From NCBI GenBank assembly GCA_964509545.1, contig CAZDXQ010000001.1, positions 62,001-126,000 of the forward strand: 64,000 nucleotides of DNA, in the 5' to 3' direction. A program made the position numbers and the translations under genes. The stretch comes from JADJWR01 sp964509545. Its GTDB lineage: Bacteria; Pseudomonadota; Gammaproteobacteria; Burkholderiales; Burkholderiaceae_F. The notes under the pieces were generated by a model. The model searched no databases and was not told the DNA's origin. It was given only the letters and a program-made list of their open reading frames with translations. The stretch's first letter is position 1. Every line of letters starts with the position of its first letter. Below are positions 33,360-41,558 of the stretch, in pieces.

Positions 33360-33374
33360 CAGCGGGCCCCGCTG
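33360..33374 (-). terminator. Short palindrome after actP
   Basis: CAGCGGGCCCCGCTG is a 6 bp stem with a 3-base loop, about 100 bp past the actP stop on the minus strand. It lacks a T-tract, so it is at best a weak terminator. The rest of 33258-33469 shows nothing else. Confidence 0.25.
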
Positions 33375-33469
33375 ACGAGCCCGCCATCCCACACCGCGCA
33401 CCGGTCAACGGTCGCGGTCTCGAGCGCCTGCTTCAGAATCCCCGACGGCCGCGGCCCTCGACTTCGGTC

Positions 33470-35374
33470 CTAATGCGCATGCGCCTTGGCGGCGAGGATG
33501 CCGGTGTTCTGGCGCACGTACAGTTCGTCCCACATGTCCTCGGCGCGCTTGTCGCGGTACAGCAGCGAGCCCAGGAACACGGCGAGGAAGCCGAGCGGGA
33601 TCGAGATCAGGCCCGGATTCTTCAACTCGAACAGCGGCTTCTCCAGGCCGACGAGGCTGGTGTTGTCGTTGGCGAAGCGCTCCAGGTCGCCCTTGGCCTT
33701 GCTGATGGCGGCGTCGAGCGCTTTCCTGTCGCTTCCTGCCTTCGCGACCTTCGCGGCATCGCCGGAGGCCAGCGCGGCCTCGATCGCAGCCATGCGCGCC
33801 GGCGCGCCGTCGACGACCTTCTGCGCCGCCGCCTTGATCGCTTTCGGGTAGGTCATGTTCGGCGAAACCAGGACCAGCCCGATCGCAGTGAGCGTGCCGA
33901 CCACCATGCCGGCCATAATGCCGCCCGTATTGCAGCGCTTCCAGTACAGCGTCAGCAGCACGCACGGGAAGTTGGCCGAGGCGGCCACGGCGAAGGCCAG
34001 CGCCACCAGGTGGGCGACGTTCTGGCCCTTGGCGGCGATGCCGATGCCGATGGCCAGCGCGCCGACGATCACCGTGGCGATGCGCGCCGCCTTGACCTGC
34101 TCCTGCGGCGTGACGTGCTCGCCGCGGATCACACCGACGTACAGGTCGTGCGCCATCGCGCTGGCCGCCGCCAGCACCAGCCCGGCCACCACCGCGACGA
34201 TGGTGGCGAAGGCCACCGCGGCGACGAAGGCGAGGAACAGGTTGCCAAAGAAGCTGTCCGGCCCGCCGCCGACGAACTGCGCCAGCAGCGGCGCGGCCAT
34301 GTTCCCGCCGGCGTCCACGGCGCGGATGTTGGCCGCGCCGACGTGCATCGCCGCACCAAGGCCGAGGAACAGCGTCAGCACGTAGAAGCCGCCGATGATC
34401 GCCATCGCCCAGATCACGCTCTTGCGCGCTTCCTGCGCGGTGGGCACGGTGAAGAACCGCATCAGGATGTGCGGCAGGCCGGCGGTGCCGAAGACCAGCG
34501 CCATGCCGAGCGAGATCTGGTCGATCGGCGCCTTGAACAGCAGCCCCGGCTCGAGGAAGCGCTGGCCGAGTTCGGCCGCGGTCATGTTCTTGCTGGCATC
34601 ACCAAGCAGCGCCGCGACCTGGGCCTGGATCTTCGCGTCGCCGACGGCCGCCTGCAGGAAACCCGGCAGCGAGAAGCCGTAGGGCGTCCAGACGAACATC
34701 ACCAGCAGGATCGAGGCGGTGACCAGCAGGATCGCCTTGATGATCTGCACCCAGGTCGTGGCGACCATGCCGCCGAACAACACGTAGCCAAGCATCAGCA
34801 CGCCGACGGTGACCACCGAGATCTCGTAGTCGATGCCGACCAGCGTCTTGACCAGCACGCCGCCGCCGACCATCTGCGCCGTCAGATAGAAGGTGGACAC
34901 GGTGATCACCGAGATCGCGCCGACCACGCGCGTCTTCTTCGGGTCGTTGCGGTAGGCGAGGATGTCGGCCAGCGTGTACTTGCCGATGTTGCGGCAGGGC
35001 TCGGCGATCACCAGCAGCACGGTGATGTAGGCGACCAGCCAGCCGACCGAGTACATGAAGCCGTCGTAGCCGTACAGCGAGATCAGCCCGGCGATGCCTA
35101 GGAAGCTGGCGGCCGAAAGATAGTCACCAGCGATGGCCCAACCGTTCTGCAGCCCCGAGACACCGCCGCCGGCGGTGTAGAAGTCGGCCGCCGACTTGAC
35201 CCGCTTGGCGGCGATGTAGGTCACGAACATCGTCAGGCCGATGATCAGAGCGAAGACGATGAACGTCAGCCAGCGCCACTCGGCGCCGACCGCGCCCTGC
35301 GCGAAGGCGGGAAACGCCACCAGCGGCGCCGACAGCGCGCCGGCGGCAAGGTAGAGCGATTTGCGTGCGCTCAT
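33470..35374 (-). CDS. actP: Cation/acetate symporter (sodium:solute symporter family)
   Basis: A 634-residue polytopic inner-membrane protein of the solute:sodium symporter family. The N-terminal segment is followed by SGLQNGWAIAGDYLSAASFL and GIAGLISLYGYDGFMYSVGW, the ActP signature. About 13 hydrophobic helices are visible. A soluble insert of roughly 90 residues near 510-600 (AKVAKAGSDRKALDAAISKA) is larger than in E. coli ActP (549 residues) and marks the VC_2705-like subfamily. DUF485 precedes it by 3 bp, the usual yjcH-actP pair. The likely substrate is acetate or a similar short carboxylate. Confidence 0.92.
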   Translation of the reverse strand: MSARKSLYLAAGALSAPLVAFPAFAQGAVGAEWRWLTFIVFALIIGLTMFVTYIAAKRVKSAADFYTAGGGVSGLQNGWAIAGDYLSAASFLGIAGLISLYGYDGFMYSVGWLVAYITVLLVIAEPCRNIGKYTLADILAYRNDPKKTRVVGAISVITVSTFYLTAQMVGGGVLVKTLVGIDYEISVVTVGVLMLGYVLFGGMVATTWVQIIKAILLVTASILLVMFVWTPYGFSLPGFLQAAVGDAKIQAQVAALLGDASKNMTAAELGQRFLEPGLLFKAPIDQISLGMALVFGTAGLPHILMRFFTVPTAQEARKSVIWAMAIIGGFYVLTLFLGLGAAMHVGAANIRAVDAGGNMAAPLLAQFVGGGPDSFFGNLFLAFVAAVAFATIVAVVAGLVLAAASAMAHDLYVGVIRGEHVTPQEQVKAARIATVIVGALAIGIGIAAKGQNVAHLVALAFAVAASANFPCVLLTLYWKRCNTGGIMAGMVVGTLTAIGLVLVSPNMTYPKAIKAAAQKVVDGAPARMAAIEAALASGDAAKVAKAGSDRKALDAAISKAKGDLERFANDNTSLVGLEKPLFELKNPGLISIPLGFLAVFLGSLLYRDKRAEDMWDELYVRQNTGILAAKAHAH

Positions 35375-35377
35375 GGC

Positions 35378-35713
35378 CTATTTCCTCCCGATCGTTTCGG
35401 CGTCGCGGATCAGCTCGCGCGCCATGGCGTCGAACTCCCGGTTGGCGCGGCGCGAGTAGTAGAAGGCGATCGCCCAGGCGACCACGAACTCGGTCAGCGC
35501 GAAGACGATGCCGACGTTCAGCGGCCCCCACAGCCTGATCCTGAACAGTTCGGGGAAGTACGCGGCGCCGACCGGCAGCAGGAAGTAGAAGATCACCGAA
35601 AACACCATCAGGCCCATCAGGAAGCGGACCTTGCGAGCGTGCAGCAGTTGAAACCTCGGGTCGGCGTCGATCGCCGCCCAGTTAAGCGGCGCAGCCGGTG
35701 TTGCGGCAGACAT
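35378..35713 (-). CDS. DUF485 membrane protein (YjcH-like, actP partner)
   Basis: A 111-residue protein with two membrane helices (FLMGLMVFSVIFYFLLPVG and NVGIVFALTEFVVAWAIAFY) and the DUF485 N-terminus FQLLHARKVRF. It is placed directly before actP as in the acs-yjcH-actP operon of E. coli, so it probably assists the symporter. The ATG at 35713 follows GAGGGGG, and the annotated longer frame adds only a charged stretch. Confidence 0.9.
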   Translation of the reverse strand: MSAATPAAPLNWAAIDADPRFQLLHARKVRFLMGLMVFSVIFYFLLPVGAAYFPELFRIRLWGPLNVGIVFALTEFVVAWAIAFYYSRRANREFDAMARELIRDAETIGRK

Positions 35714-35831
35714 GGTCGTTTTCCCCCTCTTTGACGGTCGAACGGTCATCCGTGGCGGCCGGCGACGAGCGGCTCACCGTCGCCGCGAACGGCCGCGGCG
35801 AGATAGGTACAAACCCTAGAATCGGTATCTT

Positions 35832-35857
35832 GCGACAGCCTTACGCGAACCTGTCGC
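35832..35857 (-). promoter_or_regulatory. Inverted repeat upstream of the DUF485-actP operon
   Basis: GCGACAG-N12-CTGTCGC is a perfect 7 bp inverted repeat, extended with TT/AA after a one-base offset, lying 119-144 bp before the DUF485 start. It is the only striking symmetry in the 307 bp gap 35714-36020 and is a candidate operator for acetate-uptake control. No promoter hexamers were identified with confidence. Confidence 0.35.
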
Positions 35858-36020
35858 GAAGCTGACCGGCGCAAATGCGGTACGACGCCGGATCAAGCAA
35901 GGAAGGGATTGCGACGCGCCACCTGAGACGGCGTTGCGGCGAGCACGCTCGCGCAGGGCATCGAGCCCGGCCCAGCCGATGCACGCGCGGCCGAACCGAG
36001 GCAGGGGTCCTCGACTGCCG

Positions 36021-38048
36021 CTAAGGCAGCGTCGTGCTGCCGGCCGCCTTCGGTGCGACCGTGCCGAGTCGATCCTTCAGAGACGGGGCGCGCTCGTCGA
36101 ACAGCACGGCGTAGTACACGGCGTTCGACATCACCTTCTTGACGTAGTCGCGCGTTTCGTTGAAAGGAATGGTCTCAGCGAAGACCGCCCCCTCGACCGC
36201 CCGTGGCAGCGATGCGCGCCAGGCACGCGGCCGGCCGGGGCCGGCGTTGTAGGCAGCAGAGGCCAGCGCCGGATGCCCGTCGAGGTCATCGAGGACCATG
36301 CGCAGGTAGCTGGTGCCCAGCCGCAGGTTGATGTCGACATCATTGACGCGGCCGATGCTGAAATCATTCATGCCGACCCGGCGCGCCACCCAGCGCGCGG
36401 TGGTCGGCATCAGCTGCATCAGCCCGGAGGCACCCGCCGAAGAGCGAATGTCCTCGATGAAGCGCGACTCCTGGCGGATCAGGCCGTACACCCAGGTCGG
36501 CTCCAGTCCCGCCGCGCGCGCGTGCGCTTCGAGCGTTTCCCGGTAAGGCGCCGGGAAACGCTGCGTGAAATCGAAGAGTTCGCGCGTGCGTTCCGAGGTC
36601 GAGATCATGCGGTCGATCACGCCGTTGCGGCGGGCGAACTCGGCCGCCGCCAGCATCTGCCTGTCGGTCATGCGCTGGCCGTTGTTGGCAATGCCGATCT
36701 GCCAGTTCCACTCGCGATGCCCGTCGATGCGCAGGCCGAGTTCGTAGAACTTGAGCGCCCGGCGCAGCCCGGCGTTGGCCAGCATCGGCGCGAGTTCCTG
36801 CTCGGTCACGGCTTCGGCGCGCGGCGGCAGAACAACCTTCTGGCCGAGTTCCTCGACCGCCAGCTTGCCGTAGAACTCGAAACGGCCGGCGATGCGCTCG
36901 AACTGTTGCTGCGCTCCTTCGAAGTCGCCCGCAGCGGCAAGGGCGCGGCCGCGCCAGTAGATCCAGGCCGGATCATCGGCCAGCGGCGCCGGCATCCGCT
37001 CGATCGTCCGCAGCACGGCGGTCCAGTCATGGGCGCGCAAGGCGGCACGCACCTGCCATTCGAGCACCTCGTCAGCCCGTGCCGTCTCCGGCGCCACGCC
37101 GACGTGCTCGCCGCCGTGCCGGTACCACGCCACCGCCTCCGGCATCAGCTTCAGCGCGGCCATGTGGCCGATGCGGCCCCAGGCCAGCCCGCGCTGCTCG
37201 GGCGAAAAGTGCAGGTTCAAGGCCGCGGCGTAGCGGGCGGCCCTCTCCGGATCGTCGCGGGACAGGCGCGCCAGCGCCACCAGCGCCAGCTCGGTCTGCT
37301 GCCGGCTGAGCCGCCGCTCGTGCGTCGCCAGCCAGCGCTCGGGCTGATCGAGGATCTGTGCCGCCTGCGCCGCCTCGGCCCCGGGCAGTGCCGACGTGGC
37401 GCGCCGCGCGGTGGCCAACTGGTTGTGCTCGATCAGCGTGCGGATCCGCGTCCACGGCGACAGTTGCCGATCGGCAAGCAGTTCGTCGGCCAGCGCGCAG
37501 CAGCCCTCGGTGGCCGACTCGCGGCTGGCGGCCAGCAGGTTGCGCGCCTCGTCGGCCAGCGCCTTGCTCCGGCCCTGCGCCAGGTAGCGCGCCAGCATCT
37601 CGTAGCAGCGCAGTTGCGCATCGTCGCTCCAGAGGAGCGCCTGCCGCTCGCGCAGCAGCGTGGCAAAGTCGCGCCGTGCGCCCAGGTTCAGCAGCCACTC
37701 CAGGCGCAGTCGGTCGGCGACGTAGGTGCGTGGATGGCGGGCGAAGAATTCGCGGACGACCTGGTCGAGCGCCGCGGCGCTGTCGCCGCGTTCGTCGCGC
37801 AGCCGCAGCTGCAGCTGCCAGAATTCGCCGTACGCTTGCAGCGGGTGCGCGCCGATGGCTGCTGCGGCAGCCGCCAGCCGCACCCTGTCGCCGACAGCCC
37901 AGGCATCGCGGGCAGCAATCACCGCGGCGTCGCCGCCGGCGACGTCGCTGCGCTTTGAGACGGCCTGGGCCGGCGTGCAGAGGCCGACAGCCGCGGCGAA
38001 CAGAAGCGCGGCGATGTGTACGATGCGATGTGCCCCAAGCAGCGGCAT
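36021..38048 (-). CDS. slt: Soluble lytic murein transglycosylase
   Basis: A periplasmic peptidoglycan-cleaving enzyme of the Slt70 type, 675 residues. Signal peptide RIVHIAALLFAAAVGLCTPA with AQA cleavage; a long helical superhelix of repeat-like segments (residues about 35-480); then the C-terminal goose-lysozyme-like domain with GLIRQESRFIEDIRSSAGAS (catalytic Glu), GLMQLMPTTARWVARRVG, YLRMVLDDLDGHPALASAAY and NAGPGR. All family motifs are intact. The ATG at 38048 is preferred to a TTG one codon upstream. It diverges from the cyclo-ligase gene by 29 bp. Confidence 0.94.
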   Translation of the reverse strand: MPLLGAHRIVHIAALLFAAAVGLCTPAQAVSKRSDVAGGDAAVIAARDAWAVGDRVRLAAAAAAIGAHPLQAYGEFWQLQLRLRDERGDSAAALDQVVREFFARHPRTYVADRLRLEWLLNLGARRDFATLLRERQALLWSDDAQLRCYEMLARYLAQGRSKALADEARNLLAASRESATEGCCALADELLADRQLSPWTRIRTLIEHNQLATARRATSALPGAEAAQAAQILDQPERWLATHERRLSRQQTELALVALARLSRDDPERAARYAAALNLHFSPEQRGLAWGRIGHMAALKLMPEAVAWYRHGGEHVGVAPETARADEVLEWQVRAALRAHDWTAVLRTIERMPAPLADDPAWIYWRGRALAAAGDFEGAQQQFERIAGRFEFYGKLAVEELGQKVVLPPRAEAVTEQELAPMLANAGLRRALKFYELGLRIDGHREWNWQIGIANNGQRMTDRQMLAAAEFARRNGVIDRMISTSERTRELFDFTQRFPAPYRETLEAHARAAGLEPTWVYGLIRQESRFIEDIRSSAGASGLMQLMPTTARWVARRVGMNDFSIGRVNDVDINLRLGTSYLRMVLDDLDGHPALASAAYNAGPGRPRAWRASLPRAVEGAVFAETIPFNETRDYVKKVMSNAVYYAVLFDERAPSLKDRLGTVAPKAAGSTTLP

Positions 38049-38077
38049 CAAGTCAGGCTAGCACAGGCGATCGCCCG

Positions 38078-38668
38078 ATGATCTACAGGATTCCCCCGCC
38101 GCCGGCGCCCAAATCGCCGCCCCAAGATCCGAAGCGCGGCGCTCTGCGCGCCAAGCTGCTGGCCGCACGCATGGAGCTTGCCGATCGCGAGCCGCGATCG
38201 CGCGTGCTGTGCGACCGCCTGCTGCGCTGGCTGCGCACGATGCCGCTGCAGCGGCTCGCCTTTTACTGGCCGACGCGTGGCGAACCCGACGTCACGGCGG
38301 CGATCACCACCTGGCTGGCCGAGAATCCCGCGCGCAGCGCAGGGCTGCCCATCATCGCCGGGCAGGTGCTCGAGTTCGCGCCCTGGCATCCACGCATGCC
38401 GATGAAGGCCGGCGATTTCGGCATCCAGGTCCCGGACACGGCAAGCCGGATGAAACCGCAGCTGCTCGTCATCCCTTGCGTCGGCATCGATGCGCAGCGC
38501 TTCCGGCTCGGCTACGGCGCCGGCTTCTATGACCGGACGCTGGCCGGCCTTTCGGTGCGGCCGTCGACGGTCGGCATCGCCTTTGACTGCGGCCGCGTGC
38601 CCACGATTAATCCGCAGCCGCACGACATCCAGCTCGACCTCGGCATCACCGAATCCGGCGTGCTGTAG
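38078..38668 (+). CDS. 5-formyltetrahydrofolate cyclo-ligase
   Basis: Converts 5-formyl-THF to 5,10-methenyl-THF with ATP, returning a storage folate to the one-carbon pool. The 196-residue sequence has the basic N-terminal motif (RGALRAKLLAARMEL), LAFYWPTRGEPDV, and the ATP and folate block LLVIPCVGIDAQRFRLGYGA followed by GFYDRTLAGL, matching the GYGxGxYDR signature. The longer upstream frame is unrelated low-complexity sequence; the ATG at 38078 is the first good family start, without a strong Shine-Dalgarno. It fits the folate and methyl-cycle genes nearby. Confidence 0.9.
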   Translation: MIYRIPPPPAPKSPPQDPKRGALRAKLLAARMELADREPRSRVLCDRLLRWLRTMPLQRLAFYWPTRGEPDVTAAITTWLAENPARSAGLPIIAGQVLEFAPWHPRMPMKAGDFGIQVPDTASRMKPQLLVIPCVGIDAQRFRLGYGAGFYDRTLAGLSVRPSTVGIAFDCGRVPTINPQPHDIQLDLGITESGVL

Positions 38669-38753
38669 GACCCCGCATTGCAGGCGCCGCGGCAGCTCGG
38701 TGACTTGCAGCCTGTGCGCGAGTGATTCGCATCGATCTTCTGCGGACAGGCGC

Positions 38754-39704
38754 TCAGCCGGCCAGCTGCGGCACGCGCTGGAACTGCTCGATGAGCCAGT
38801 TGCGAAACGCCTCGACGTGCGGCCGTCGGGCGCGCGCCGGGTTGACCACCAGCACGTGCCGGTAGCCGACCTCCATGTGCAGCTGCGGGAACGCCATCAC
38901 CAGGTCGCCGCTGGCCACGCAGTCCTGCAGGAACGGCGAGCGCACCAGCGCCACGCCCTGGCCGCGGATGGCCGCCTGCACGGCCTGGTCGACGAAGGAG
39001 AAGACGAGCCGTCCGGCGGCAGGCTCCACCGCGCCGGCGCCGGCATGCTCGAACCAGTTCGCCCAGCTCAGGCGGTAGGTGCCGGGCACGCTGTCGTCCA
39101 GATCGAGCAGCGGCCACTGCGCGAGGTCGGCGGGCGTGCGCACCGGTTTCGCCTGCAGCAGCCGCGGGCTGACCGCGGGCGCGACGACGTCGTCGATCAG
39201 CAGGGACGCGCCCTGCGGCATCGAGCCCGAAGGAATCCAGCGGATGGCAACGTCGATGTCCTCGGTCTGCAGGTCGATCACGCGGTCGGACGCATCGATG
39301 CGGATTTCGATGTCGGGATAGCTGCGCTGGAACGCGGCCAGGCGCGGCACCAGCCACAGCGACGCGAACGACGCGTAGGTGGTCAGCGTCATGCGCCGGG
39401 CCGCGCTGGCGCCGCGAATGTCGTCGACGCTGGCGTCGATTGATGCCAGCGCCTGGCGAACCGCGCGCTGCAGCTGCACGCCGGCAGCGGTCAGCATCAG
39501 TGCCCGCGTCTGCCGAACGAAAAGCGCTTTGCCGACCTGACGCTCCAGCGCCGCGATCTGCCGGCTGATCGACGACTGCGTCAGGTTCAGTTCGGCCGCG
39601 GCTTGGGTGAACGACAGCAGCCGCGCCGCCGCCTCGAAGCCGCGCAGCGCCGCCAGCCCGATCGGCCGGCGACGGCGCGCGCCGCTTTTGCCACCTTGAG
39701 CCAT
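38754..39704 (-). CDS. LysR-type transcriptional regulator (GcvA-like)
   Basis: A 316-residue LTTR: N-terminal helix-turn-helix GLAALRGFEAAARLLSFTQA followed by AAELNLTQSSISRQIAALER, then an effector-binding domain (LTTYASFASLWLVPRLAAF, IDVAIRWIPSGSMPQGASLL). The RGFEAAARLLSFTQAAAELN form groups it with GcvA/AmpR-like members. In-frame ATGs lie at 39704, 39716 and further upstream; 39704 was chosen for family length. It is divergent from DUF2917 with a 126 bp gap, the classic arrangement for control of the neighbour and itself. Confidence 0.9.
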   Translation of the reverse strand: MAQGGKSGARRRRPIGLAALRGFEAAARLLSFTQAAAELNLTQSSISRQIAALERQVGKALFVRQTRALMLTAAGVQLQRAVRQALASIDASVDDIRGASAARRMTLTTYASFASLWLVPRLAAFQRSYPDIEIRIDASDRVIDLQTEDIDVAIRWIPSGSMPQGASLLIDDVVAPAVSPRLLQAKPVRTPADLAQWPLLDLDDSVPGTYRLSWANWFEHAGAGAVEPAAGRLVFSFVDQAVQAAIRGQGVALVRSPFLQDCVASGDLVMAFPQLHMEVGYRHVLVVNPARARRPHVEAFRNWLIEQFQRVPQLAG

Positions 39705-39830
39705 GGCCGCGACCATACATGCGATTTGCGCATGCATCAACTGCGATCTTTTCGTTTGTCGGGTCCGCCTCAGTAGCGTCAAATGTCGCCATCACTCGCG
39801 CATGGATGCGCAGATCGAATGGAGGCGGCG

Positions 39831-40178
39831 ATGACGGCGACGCTAACGGTCAGGACGATCGACCTCGGCTACGAACAGATGTTCATCTTCGACGGCGGGC
39901 CGCAGGCGCGGGTGCGCGTGCTGTACGGCGCCGCCTGGCTGACCGAGGAGGGTGAGCCGGGCGATGTGATCGCCAGCGCCGGCGACGAGTTCGCGCTGCA
40001 CGGCGGCCGCGCACTGGTGGAAGGGCTGGGACCGACCCGCGTCCAGATCGTCGAGACACGGCCGCCGGGGCTCGCGCGGCGCGCAGCCGCATGGCTGCGG
40101 CGGCTGGCGTTGCGCGCACGGCGCGCGCTCGAGCGACAGCAGCTGGGCGCGCGTGCCGCGGTCGAACCCAACGCCTGA
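39831..40178 (+). CDS. DUF2917 protein
   Basis: A 115-residue cytoplasmic protein: cupin-like beta core (VRVLYGAAWLTEEGEPGDVI, ASAGDEFALHGGRALVEGLG, VQIVE) and a basic helical tail (RRAAAWLRRLALRARRALER). This is the DUF2917 pattern, unknown in function and often beside a LysR gene in Burkholderiales. GGAGG lies 6 nt before the ATG at 39831. Confidence 0.85.
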   Translation: MTATLTVRTIDLGYEQMFIFDGGPQARVRVLYGAAWLTEEGEPGDVIASAGDEFALHGGRALVEGLGPTRVQIVETRPPGLARRAAAWLRRLALRARRALERQQLGARAAVEPNA

Positions 40179-40221
40179 AGCTGGTCTTTCAGGTTCCGAG
40201 TTTCACGCTACGGAGGCGAAG

Positions 40222-40332
40222 ATGAACGAACGGCGACTCGATATCGGCAGCGGCGCGCGCTGGGCGGATCGCCTCGGCACCACCGCCGTGTTCGCCTGGT
40301 GGCTGCTGACGATCAGCGGCTTGCTGTTTTGA
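40222..40332 (+). CDS. 36-residue membrane miniprotein
   Basis: A short ORF 43 bp after DUF2917: MNERRLDIGSGARWADRLG, then a hydrophobic helix TTAVFAWWLLTISGLLF to the end. GGAGG lies 5-6 nt before the ATG, one of the best ribosome sites in this part of the window. The positive N-terminus and single membrane helix reaching the C-terminus are typical of small bacterial membrane proteins. It is probably cotranscribed with DUF2917 and under the same LysR control. Homologues cannot be named. Confidence 0.5.
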   Translation: MNERRLDIGSGARWADRLGTTAVFAWWLLTISGLLF

Positions 40333-40371
40333 GCTGAGCGGCGGGCGCGGTTCGAAGCCAGTGGCGCCCAG

Positions 40372-41211
40372 CTATCGCGGCAGGCCGAGCCGGCGCCAAA
40401 GTTCGAGCGACGGCCCGGCCTGGTTCATCGTGTAGAAGTGCAGCCCGGGCGCGCCAGCCGCAAGCAGCCGCTCGCACAGCGCGGCGACCACGTCGAGGCC
40501 GAAGGCCTGGATCGAGGCACGATCATCGGCGAAGCTCGCCAGCTTCAGCCGGATCCAGCGCGGGATCTCGGCCCCGCAGGCGTCGGAAAAGCGCGCCAGC
40601 TGGGCGAAGTTGGTGATCGGCATGATTCCGGGCACGATCGGCACCGCGCATCCGGCGCGCCGGGCTTCTTCGACAAAGCCGAAATAGGCCTCGGCGTTGT
40701 AGAAGTACTGCGTGATCGCCGAATCGGCGCCGGCGCGGACCTTGCGCAGGAAATTGGCGAGATCTTCGGCCGGCGAGCGCGACTGCGGGTGGTACTCCGG
40801 ATACGCGGCGACCTCGACGTGGAACCAGTGGCCGGTCTCGGCGCGGATAAAGGCCACCAGCTCGTTCGCGTACTGGAAATCGCCGGCGCCGCCGGCCGCG
40901 CCCGAGGGCATGTCGCCGCGCAGCGCGACCAGTCTTCTCACGCCCAGGTCGCGGTAGCCGTGCAGCAGTTGTGCGACCTGCGCCCGGCTCGTGCCCATGC
41001 AAGAGATGTGCGGCGCCACCGGCAGTCCGGCATTGTGCATTTCGAGCACCGTGTTCCAGGTGCCCTCCTTGGTCGAGCCGCCGGCGCCGAAAGTCACCGA
41101 AAAGAAGGCCGGACTGACCTGCGCGAGCTGGGCGCGCACTGCGCGCAGCTTCTCGGCCGCCTCCTCGCTTTTCGGCGGGAAGAATTCAAAGCTGTACGTT
41201 CTCTCGTTCAA
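40372..41211 (-). CDS. metF: 5,10-methylenetetrahydrofolate reductase
   Basis: A flavoenzyme making 5-methyl-THF for methionine synthesis. Family blocks: YSFEFFPPKSEEAAEKL, FFSVTFGAGGSTKEGTWNTV, PHISCMGTSRAQV, RRLVALRGDMPSG, and ADSAITQYFYNAEAYFGFVE. The start is read as TTG at 41211, giving LNERTYSFEFF, the normal family N-terminus. It overlaps the stop of the upstream membrane gene as TTGA and has GGAG 8 nt upstream, so translation is probably coupled. Last gene of the ahcY operon; 279 residues. Confidence 0.94.
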   Translation of the reverse strand: MNERTYSFEFFPPKSEEAAEKLRAVRAQLAQVSPAFFSVTFGAGGSTKEGTWNTVLEMHNAGLPVAPHISCMGTSRAQVAQLLHGYRDLGVRRLVALRGDMPSGAAGGAGDFQYANELVAFIRAETGHWFHVEVAAYPEYHPQSRSPAEDLANFLRKVRAGADSAITQYFYNAEAYFGFVEEARRAGCAVPIVPGIMPITNFAQLARFSDACGAEIPRWIRLKLASFADDRASIQAFGLDVVAALCERLLAAGAPGLHFYTMNQAGPSLELWRRLGLPR

Positions 41212-41558
41212 CGGCGTCGCTCCGGCGGCAGGAGGGTCGAGAAGGCCCAGGTCAACAGGCTGTAGACGAGCGCACCGGCCACGCCCCACCAGAAGCCATC
41301 GACATGGAACCCGGGCAGGATCGAGCCGACGCCCCAGAACAGCAGGCCGTTGATGACGAGCAGAAACAGGCCGAGCGTCAGCAGCGTGACCGGCAGCGTG
41401 AGGATGACCAGGACCGGCTTGATCACCGCATTGACCAGGCCGAGAACGATGGCGGCGATGAAGGCGCTCAATTCATCGGCCACCGTCACGCCCGGCAGCA
41501 GCAGCGCCACCAGCCACAGCGCGATGGCGTTGAGGATCCAGACCAGCAGGATGCGCAT
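41208..41558 (-). CDS. Phage holin family (DUF360-type) membrane protein
   Basis: A 116-residue protein with four hydrophobic segments: LVWILNAIALWLVALLLPGV, FIAAIVLGLVNAVIKPVLVI, LTLPVTLLTLGLFLLVINGL and WWGVAGALVYSLLTWAF. The pattern is that of small four-helix membrane proteins annotated as phage holin family; here it is not a phage gene. It lies between panE and metF in the ahcY operon, and the ahcY-holin-metF order is common in Burkholderiales, so a link to the methyl cycle or folate is possible but unproven. Confidence 0.88.
   Translation of the reverse strand: MRILLVWILNAIALWLVALLLPGVTVADELSAFIAAIVLGLVNAVIKPVLVILTLPVTLLTLGLFLLVINGLLFWGVGSILPGFHVDGFWWGVAGALVYSLLTWAFSTLLPPERRR

Noticed and set aside
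41208..41558. Holin-family gene considered as a sign of a prophage
   Set aside because: It is flanked by metabolic genes in a conserved order and there are no other phage genes, so the family name is misleading here.
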